Below are positions 5,108 to 10,683 of a stretch of DNA of 10,683 nt, in pieces. The notes under the pieces are model-generated. The model was not told where the DNA came from and did not search any database. It saw only the letters and a list, made by a program, of their open reading frames with translations. The DNA lies in the NCBI GenBank assembly GCA_016844285.1, contig JAENIS010000049.1:1-10683 (forward strand). Direction: 5' to 3'. A program made the translations under genes and the position numbers. The stretch is from Dehalococcoidales bacterium. Its GTDB lineage: Bacteria > Chloroflexota > Dehalococcoidia > Dehalococcoidales > UBA2162. Every line of letters starts with the position of its first letter. Positions within the stretch are counted from its first letter, which is position 1.

Positions 5108-6406
5108 ATGAAAATGTCGTTATTTGGTTCTTCGGGAATACGAAGGCTGGCCGATAGGAGCCTGGTGGAGCTGTCCTTGAAAACCGGGCTGGCCGTGGGC
5201 AAGGTTTACCCGAGCGTCGTGGTAGGCTGTGATACCAGAACTTCCGGCGATGCCGTCAAGCACGCCTTTATCGCTGGACTATTGGTGGCTGGGAGTCGCT
5301 GTGCTGACGCCGGAGTGATGCCTACACCCACGCTCGCTCTGGCCACCAGAAAATTTCAGGCGGGGGCAATGGTTACCGCCTCGCACAACCCTCCGGAATA
5401 CAATGGTATCAAGCTGCTCAATGCGGATGGCTCTGCCTTTGATGCTAAACAGCGTGAGCAGATAGAAACGATGATTCAGGATGACTCTCTGGCCGCCGTT
5501 CCGTGGGGCCAGATTGAGAGTAGCCGTATTGCGAACGGGGCGATTGAGGAGCACATTGACCATATCGTCTCCGATTTTCCCGGTGGATTGAAAACCAGAG
5601 TCGTCCTGGACTGTGGTTGTGGGGCAGCCTCGGTGATTACTCCCTATTTGTTGCGGCGGCTGGGTTGTGAGGTGGTAGCCTTGAATTGCTATCCGAGCGG
5701 CTTTTTTCCGCACCCCATTGAGCCAACCGAAGATAATCTCAAGGATTTGCTCCGGGCAACCAGGGAGTTTGGTGCCGATGTGGGTATCGCCCACGACGGC
5801 GATGCTGACCGCATGATGGCGGTGGATGAGCGGGGCCGCTTTATCCCCGGCGATAAGCTTTTGGCCCTTTTTGCCCGGCAGATGGCAGCCAAAAAGGTGG
5901 TGACCACGTTAGATGCCTCGATGGTAATTGATGAGATGGGCTTCACCGTGACCCGGACTAAAGTGGGTGATATCTATGTTTCTGAGGAACTCAAGAAGGG
6001 TGGTGACTTCGGTGGCGAACCATCTGGAGCCTGGGTTTTCCCCAGGAACTCGCTGTGCCCTGACGGCATTTACGCTGCGGCCAAAGTGGCTGCTATTGCC
6101 GGCCAGCAGAAGTTATCGCAATTGGTGGATAGCCTGCCTGATTACCCGCTGCTCCGGGGGAGCCTGACCATGGCAGAGGTCGCCCTGGACAATCTGAGTA
6201 ACCGTCTGCTGGCTCTGGAGCCGCTATCGGTGAGTGATATTGATGGCATTAGACTGAACTTCGGGGATGGCTGGTTGCTTATCCGACCCTCCGGTACTGA
6301 GCCCAGGGTAAGGGTGACGGCTGAGGCAAGGAGCGATGCCCGGGTACGGGAACTCTATGATAGTGCCGTTAGCGCCCTCAAGGATTGTGTGAGGGGAGGT
6401 AATTGA
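5108..6406 (+). CDS. glmM: Phosphoglucosamine mutase-type phosphohexomutase (GlmM, archaeal-like)
   Basis: A 432-residue alpha-D-phosphohexomutase, probably converting glucosamine-6-phosphate to glucosamine-1-phosphate in the cytosol. All four functional loops are present: catalytic phosphoserine loop TASHNPPEYNG (90-100, Ser92), Mg2+ loop DGDADR (230-235), sugar-specificity loop GGEPSGAW (302-309) and phosphate-binding RPSGTEPR (393-400). Its length and loops are closer to archaeal GlmM/phosphomannomutase proteins than to E. coli GlmM. One oddity is IRR at 11-13, where the family has (I/V)RG. Specificity for glucosamine is inferred from glmU-like and glmS neighbours; a phosphomannomutase role is the main alternative. 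ATG 5108 is followed by ATG 5114, and neither has a clear Shine-Dalgarno. The first GlmU-like gene begins 7 bp after its stop. Confidence 0.92.
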   Translation: MKMSLFGSSGIRRLADRSLVELSLKTGLAVGKVYPSVVVGCDTRTSGDAVKHAFIAGLLVAGSRCADAGVMPTPTLALATRKFQAGAMVTASHNPPEYNGIKLLNADGSAFDAKQREQIETMIQDDSLAAVPWGQIESSRIANGAIEEHIDHIVSDFPGGLKTRVVLDCGCGAASVITPYLLRRLGCEVVALNCYPSGFFPHPIEPTEDNLKDLLRATREFGADVGIAHDGDADRMMAVDERGRFIPGDKLLALFARQMAAKKVVTTLDASMVIDEMGFTVTRTKVGDIYVSEELKKGGDFGGEPSGAWVFPRNSLCPDGIYAAAKVAAIAGQQKLSQLVDSLPDYPLLRGSLTMAEVALDNLSNRLLALEPLSVSDIDGIRLNFGDGWLLIRPSGTEPRVRVTAEARSDARVRELYDSAVSALKDCVRGGN

Positions 6407-6413
6407 GAGTAAG

Positions 6414-7616
6414 GTGAAAGCAGTTATTCTGGCAGCAGGGGAGGGTAGCCGTATGCGCCCCCTTACCTATACCCGGCCTAAAGTAATGGTGCCTCTGGCC
6501 AACAAACCTTTACTGGAGCATCTGCTCATTGAGGCCAAAAAGGCAGGGGTCACCGAGTTCATCTTTATTGTCGGCTACCACGAGGAGCAGGTGCGCCGTT
6601 ATTTTGGCAGTGGCGACAGGTGGGGAGTAAGCATCGACTACTCCAGTCAGCGCCGGCAGTTGGGTACCGCCGACGCCCTAAGAGTGGTGGCCGGTTTGCT
6701 GGACGGAAACTTCCTGATGCTCAATGGAGACATTATTGTCCGGGAAAAAGACATTGCTCGCTTAACCAGGGCGAGCCATAATACGATGAGTGTGTTTGAG
6801 GTCGAGGATACCAGGGACTTAGGCGTCATTGAAGTCAAGGAGAACAAGGTACTTCGTATTCATGAGAAGGTGGAGAAGCCGCCGTCACGTCTGGCCAACG
6901 CCGGGCTTTATCTCTTCACTCCCGACATATTTGCGGCGATAGCACAGACGCCGAAATCACCCCGTGGGGAATATGAGATAACCGATTCCCTGCAATTGTC
7001 TATCAATCAGGGGTATGATGTCGGCTACCAGAAAATTGACTACTGGCTTGACCTCAGCTACCCGTGGGACCTTCTTTCGGCTAATGAAGTGCTGATGGCT
7101 GAGATGGAGGCGGAGAATCTGGGTGAGGTAGAAGAGAATGTGAACATTAAGGGGGCGGTAGTCATTGGTAAGGGCACTACCGTGAGGTCAGGCTCTTACA
7201 TCATCGGGCCGGTGCTCATCGGGCAGGACTGTGACATTGGCCCCAACTGCCTTATTCGTCCCTGTAGCGCGATTGGCGATAGCTGTCATATCGGTGCTGC
7301 CGTGGAGGTCAAGAACTCCATCATTATGAATGGCACCAGGATTCCCCATCATAGCTATGTGGGCGATAGTATTATCGGCGAGGATTGTAATCTGGGTGCC
7401 GGCACCAATATTGCCAATCTCAGGCTTGATGAGCAGGATATATGGGTCTCCGGCAGGAACACCAAAAGGCGTAAGCTGGGGGCGATAATCGGTGATAGGG
7501 TTGAGACCGGGATTAATGTCTCCATCAATGTTGGTAGTATGATTGGCAATGATACCCATATCGGACCGGGGGCGATAGCCAGCGGGATTATTTCGCCCGA
7601 ATCGACGATATTTTAA
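6414..7616 (+). CDS. glmU: Bifunctional sugar-1-phosphate nucleotidylyltransferase / acetyltransferase (GlmU-like 1)
   Basis: A 400-residue enzyme of the archaeal-type GlmU family (like Sulfolobus ST0452, similar length). It should acetylate glucosamine-1-phosphate and add UMP from UTP, giving UDP-GlcNAc. The N-terminal Rossmann-like domain (1-225) has LAAGEGSRMRP (6-16), PKVMVP (22-27), QLGTADAL (82-89), LNGD (103-106) and GEYEITDSLQ (185-194). The C-terminal left-handed beta-helix (about 243-400) has hexapeptide repeats such as VVIGKGTTV and VLIGQDCDIGPN. The acetyltransferase region holds PHHSYVGDS (311-319, candidate catalytic His312/His313, Tyr315) and NLGAGTNIANLR (326-337). The start is GTG at 6414, right after glmM. 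The divergence from E. coli GlmU is large, so substrate range may be wider. Confidence 0.93.
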   Translation: MKAVILAAGEGSRMRPLTYTRPKVMVPLANKPLLEHLLIEAKKAGVTEFIFIVGYHEEQVRRYFGSGDRWGVSIDYSSQRRQLGTADALRVVAGLLDGNFLMLNGDIIVREKDIARLTRASHNTMSVFEVEDTRDLGVIEVKENKVLRIHEKVEKPPSRLANAGLYLFTPDIFAAIAQTPKSPRGEYEITDSLQLSINQGYDVGYQKIDYWLDLSYPWDLLSANEVLMAEMEAENLGEVEENVNIKGAVVIGKGTTVRSGSYIIGPVLIGQDCDIGPNCLIRPCSAIGDSCHIGAAVEVKNSIIMNGTRIPHHSYVGDSIIGEDCNLGAGTNIANLRLDEQDIWVSGRNTKRRKLGAIIGDRVETGINVSINVGSMIGNDTHIGPGAIASGIISPESTIF

Positions 7617-7626
7617 TGGGGATTGG

Positions 7627-7735
7627 ACCTCACCCCCTTAATTTCCCTCTTCTGGAAGGAGGCAGTTTAACAACCTATCCCCCTGTTTCCTTCCCTTTAC
7701 GAAGGTAAGGGGGAGAGGGATAAAGGGTGAGAGGT
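7627..7735. repeat. Degenerate REP-like inverted-repeat region between the two GlmU-like genes
   Basis: ACCTCACCC (7627-7635) faces GGGTGAGAGGT (7725-7735), an imperfect outer inverted repeat that shares the CCTCACCCC core with 1202-1264. Inside are a bulged hairpin near 7645-7662 and a hairpin with stems CCCCCT/AGGGGG (7679-7684 and 7708-7713) and CCTTC/GAAGG. Purine-rich GGGGGAGAGGGATAAAGGG marks the right side. No T-run follows, so intrinsic termination is doubtful. Confidence 0.55.
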
Positions 7736-7818
7736 TAGCAGACGCTCTCTTATCAAGGGAAGATGGCAAGGAAAAAGGAAATAGGTGCTAAAGGCTCTTT
7801 TGAGAGATAGGTTAGGTG

Positions 7819-8994
7819 ATGAAACAGGCAGTAATATTAGCCGCCGGTGAGGGACAAAGGCTCAGGCCATTTACCGTAACCAAGCCCAAGGTGATGCTTA
7901 CCATTGCCGGTAAACCCATAATTCAGCATGTGATTGAGGCGTTAGCTCAGAACGGTATCCGCCAGATTGTTATCGTCGCTGGCTACCGCCGGGAGCAGAT
8001 ATTCGATTACGTGGGGGCGGGAGAGCAGTTTGGCGTTGACATCGTTTACGTGACGCAGGAGAGGCAGCTGGGTACCGCTCATGCCCTGGCGCAGGCCAGA
8101 GGCGCCGTCGAGGATGAATTCCTCGTCCTCCCCGGCGACAACCTGATTGAAGCCAATACCATTGGCCGTTTTGTCGTCGCCAAACCCAATGCGGTGCTGG
8201 TGAAGAAGGTAAGCAAGCCAGCGAGATACGGTATGGTGAGCATCGACGATGGTGTCGTGCAGGATATCGCCATAAACCCGGGAGAGGCTAAAGGTAACGC
8301 CGTCAATACCGGTATTTACGCCTTTACCAGAGAGATTTTTGACTTTGTTGGCGCCGAGCTGGGTATCCCTGATGTGGTCAATCGTATGGTCGCCGAGGGC
8401 TGCCGTATTAGTGCTCAAGAGACGGAAGGCGTCTGGCTCGACGTCGTTTACCCGTGGGATATAATCAGTCTCAACAATGCGGTTCTGAGCCGTATCTCAC
8501 CTAAGCTTGGGGGCACCATTGAGGCCGGGGCTTCGGTGAAGGGGTTAGTCTCCATCGGGAAGAACACGGTGGTACGGTCGTACTCATACATCGTTGGCCC
8601 GGTAGTTATCGGGGAAAATTGCGAGATAGGTCCTCATGTCTGTATTCTGCCGGCGACCAGTATCGGTAACAATGTTGCGATTGCTCCTTTCAGCCAGATA
8701 GAAAATAGCGTTATCGGCGATGATATTAGTATCGGGGCCGGTGCCATCATCGAGGATTCCATTATCGATAAAGGCTGTGCGATTAAAGGGCATTTTACCG
8801 CCTGTAGTGGCGAAGCCGAGGTCAGAAGTAATGATGAATATCACCACGTCAATATTGGTGCCATGCTCGGTGTGGGCTGTAATCTGGGGCATAGTGTCGT
8901 CGCTCAACCGGGTGTTATTGTCGGCAACTACAGCCAGATTCAGGCGATGAAGCTGATTAGCGGCAGGCTGCCGGATAAAAGCTATGTACTCTAG
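7819..8994 (+). CDS. GlmU-like sugar-1-phosphate nucleotidylyltransferase, diverged paralogue (GlmU-like 2)
   Basis: A 391-residue tandem paralogue of the preceding GlmU-like gene with the same architecture. The nucleotidyltransferase motifs are kept: ILAAGEGQRLRP (6-17), PKVML (23-27), QLGTAHAL (83-90), LPGD (104-107) and WLDVVYPWD (206-214). The beta-helix (about 235-380) has clear hexapeptide repeats. It differs in two places: the EYEITD loop of the first copy is replaced by a shorter GIPDVVNRM (182-190), and the HSYVGDS/GAGTNIANLR acetyltransferase signature is replaced by KGHFTACSGEAEV (323-335), EYHHVNIGAML (340-350) and VVAQPGVIVGNY. It probably activates a sugar-1-phosphate, but the sugar, nucleotide and any acyl transfer are unknown. 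ATG 7819 is preferred to the adjacent GTG 7816 because it matches the paralogue's N-terminus. No convincing promoter was seen in the upstream gap. Confidence 0.9.
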   Translation: MKQAVILAAGEGQRLRPFTVTKPKVMLTIAGKPIIQHVIEALAQNGIRQIVIVAGYRREQIFDYVGAGEQFGVDIVYVTQERQLGTAHALAQARGAVEDEFLVLPGDNLIEANTIGRFVVAKPNAVLVKKVSKPARYGMVSIDDGVVQDIAINPGEAKGNAVNTGIYAFTREIFDFVGAELGIPDVVNRMVAEGCRISAQETEGVWLDVVYPWDIISLNNAVLSRISPKLGGTIEAGASVKGLVSIGKNTVVRSYSYIVGPVVIGENCEIGPHVCILPATSIGNNVAIAPFSQIENSVIGDDISIGAGAIIEDSIIDKGCAIKGHFTACSGEAEVRSNDEYHHVNIGAMLGVGCNLGHSVVAQPGVIVGNYSQIQAMKLISGRLPDKSYVL

Positions 8995-9016
8995 AAACGT
9001 TGGGCAGGTTTAGATT

Positions 9017-10683
9017 ATGTGTGGCATTATTGGTTATATCGGCGAAAAACAGGCTCAAGCCGTCGTGCTTAATTGCCTCAAGAAGCTGGAGTATCGGGGC
9101 TATGACTCCTGCGGTATTGCTATTGCCGGTGGCGCTCTTGATGTCTATAAGGATGCCATCAGAGTGGAGGCACTGGGTAAAGCATCGCCGCGGTTCCGTG
9201 GGACGGTAGGCATCGGCCATACCCGGTGGGCGACCCACGGTGTACCGTCTCAGGTGAACGCTCACCCCCACCTCGATTGCACTGGTAATATTGCCGTGGT
9301 GCATAACGGGATAATTACCAACTACCAGGCATTAAGGCGGCAATTAACCAGAGAGGGGCACCGCTTCCTTTCCGAAACCGATACCGAGGTGCTCCCCCAT
9401 CTCATTGAGAAATACTATGACGGCAATCTGGAAAATGCGGTAGAAGCTGCCCTGCGTGACATCGAGGGTTCCTATGCTATCATCGTGGTCAAGGCGGGCG
9501 AGCCTAAACTGGTGGTGGCCAGGAAGGATAGCCCGCTAATTATCGGGGTCGGTGACCGGGAGAGCTTTATCGCCTCGGATGTGCCAGCGGTACTGGATTA
9601 TACCGGTAGAGTTATCTACCTGGAAGATGGTGATATGGGAGTTATCACCAGAGACGAGACAAAATTCAAGAGTAACGGAGGCAAGGTCAAGAGGGAAGAG
9701 CAGAAGATTTTGTGGAGTGTTGAAGAGGCTCAAAAATCGGGCTATGAGCACTTCATGCTCAAGGAGATACATGAGCAGCCGAGGGTGATACGCAACACCC
9801 TGGGAGAATACACTCAAGCTACCGCACCCGGGGCGGACCCGGTTGGTCTGAGAGACGCTGGTATCGGGTCAGTGCTGATGCTCGCCTGTGGTTCTTCTTA
9901 CCATGCGTCTCTGGTCGGTAAATATGTGATGGAAGAACTGCTCGGCCTTCCGGTGAGGGCTGAGTTCGCCTCGGAATTCAACTACCACAGCTATATCCCG
10001 CCTAAAACCATCGCTATGGCAATTACCCAGTCTGGTGAGACGGCGGATACAATAAAAGCGATGAGGAAAGTAAAGGAAGCCGGCTGCCGTGTAGTCGCCA
10101 TTACCAATGTGGTCGGTAGCACGGCTAGCCGCATTGCCAACCACACTATTTATACCCGGGCTGGCCCTGAAATAAGTGTCGCCGCCACCAAGAGTTTCCT
10201 GGCTCAGCTCATGGCGCTATACTGGTTGGCCCTCTCCTATTCCAGGGCTGATGCCCGTAGAGTTGCCGGTCTCCTTCTCGAGCTAAGACAGCTACCGAGC
10301 AAGGTGCAGCAGGTACTTGATGACGAAGGTAAGATTATGGAGTATGCCAAATATCTGGCAAGGTTTGAGAATGTGTTTTACATCGGCCGGGGGATAAACC
10401 TGCCGATAGCTCTGGAGGGGGCACTGAAGCTAAAGGAGATTTCCTACATTCATGCTGAAGGCTATGCCGCCGGTGAAATAAAGCACGGTCCCTTCGCCTT
10501 GCTCAGTAGCGCCACGCCGGTCATTGCGATTGTCGCCAGGGATAATAGCTATGAAGCGACGCTGACCAGTATCAAGGAAATAAAGGCCAGAGGGTCACCC
10601 CTGCTGGCGCTGACGGAAGATGGGGATGAAGATATTGAGGAGCTGGCCGATTCCGTGATTACCATGCCGCGGGTGGATGCTCT
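9017..10683 (+). CDS. glmS: Glutamine-fructose-6-phosphate aminotransferase (GlmS), 3' end beyond window
   Basis: GlmS makes glucosamine-6-phosphate from fructose-6-phosphate and glutamine, the committed step towards UDP-GlcNAc. 555 codons are present, open to the window end; the family is about 590-610 residues, so roughly the last 40-50 are missing. The N-terminal glutaminase domain starts with nucleophile Cys2 (MCGIIGYIG) and has RGYDSCGIA (27-35), GHTRWATHG (67-75), VHNGIITNY (95-103) and SETDTE (119-124). Two SIS isomerase domains follow: LACGSSYHAS (289-298), TQSGETADT (337-345), and later YIGRG (455-459) and EGYAAGEIKHGPF (481-493). The start is ATG 9017 with AGG at 9006-9008, 22 bp after the GlmU-like 2 stop. 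The upstream gap is too short for a glmS ribozyme. Confidence 0.97.
   Translation, partial: MCGIIGYIGEKQAQAVVLNCLKKLEYRGYDSCGIAIAGGALDVYKDAIRVEALGKASPRFRGTVGIGHTRWATHGVPSQVNAHPHLDCTGNIAVVHNGIITNYQALRRQLTREGHRFLSETDTEVLPHLIEKYYDGNLENAVEAALRDIEGSYAIIVVKAGEPKLVVARKDSPLIIGVGDRESFIASDVPAVLDYTGRVIYLEDGDMGVITRDETKFKSNGGKVKREEQKILWSVEEAQKSGYEHFMLKEIHEQPRVIRNTLGEYTQATAPGADPVGLRDAGIGSVLMLACGSSYHASLVGKYVMEELLGLPVRAEFASEFNYHSYIPPKTIAMAITQSGETADTIKAMRKVKEAGCRVVAITNVVGSTASRIANHTIYTRAGPEISVAATKSFLAQLMALYWLALSYSRADARRVAGLLLELRQLPSKVQQVLDDEGKIMEYAKYLARFENVFYIGRGINLPIALEGALKLKEISYIHAEGYAAGEIKHGPFALLSSATPVIAIVARDNSYEATLTSIKEIKARGSPLLALTEDGDEDIEELADSVITMPRVDA

Noticed and set aside
5279..5946. Open frames on the minus strand opposite glmM
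   Set aside because: Shadows of a fully conserved phosphohexomutase gene, with no start context or recognisable domain.
7188..7559. Minus-strand frame rich in repeated GNI/DNT-like motifs
   Set aside because: The apparent repeats are the antisense image of the hexapeptide repeats of the GlmU-like beta-helix; the same happens opposite GlmU-like 2 at 8584-8907.
8995..9016. glmS ribozyme upstream of glmS
   Set aside because: Only 22 bp separate the genes, far too short for the ribozyme, and no conserved core is seen.

Overview
The window holds bacterial genes, apparently from the Chloroflexota and most likely class Dehalococcoidia. The placement is inferred from the archaeal-style GlmM and fused GlmU-like proteins, the yebC-ruvC-ruvA order, the class II PyrF and the short intergenic inverted repeats. 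No rRNA or marker gene is present to prove it. All ten protein genes fit recognised families; two of them are incomplete, one cut by the window edge (5' end only) and one truncated.

Left part (1-1616). Three minus-strand units run leftward: pyrF with a 17-bp-spaced promoter overlapped by a 19-bp palindrome, a 38-codon remnant of a DUF951 gene 3 bp after it, and the 5' end of a BioD-like P-loop ATPase gene with its own promoter. Upstream of pyrF is a perfect 25-bp-stem inverted repeat. Beyond it lies a 291-bp non-coding element with 16-bp perfect terminal inverted repeats flanked by a 6-bp direct repeat, the structure of a miniature inverted-repeat transposable element (MITE).

Middle part (1617-4400). 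A plus-strand fumarylacetoacetate-hydrolase-family gene converges on the minus-strand yebC-ruvC-ruvA operon (transcription regulator family and Holliday-junction processing; ruvB is not here). yebC has a strong promoter. A facing promoter starts the next block, and a half copy of the pyrF-side repeat lies between the two.

Right part (4416-10683). A plus-strand cell-envelope amino-sugar block: a DUF1616 membrane protein, a GlmM-type phosphohexomutase, two tandem but divergent GlmU-like nucleotidylyltransferases, and GlmS (cut by the window end). Together GlmS, GlmM and the first GlmU-like enzyme can convert fructose-6-phosphate to UDP-GlcNAc. The second GlmU-like protein keeps the nucleotidyltransferase core but lacks the acetyltransferase signature of the first, so it may make a different nucleotide sugar. 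A 200-bp gap with a repeat related to the pyrF-side one separates the two.

I found no CRISPR array, tRNA, rRNA, phage gene or defence system. The most interesting points are the MITE-like element, the truncated DUF951 gene with a promoter inside it, the palindromic putative operator at pyrF, and the diverged second GlmU paralogue.
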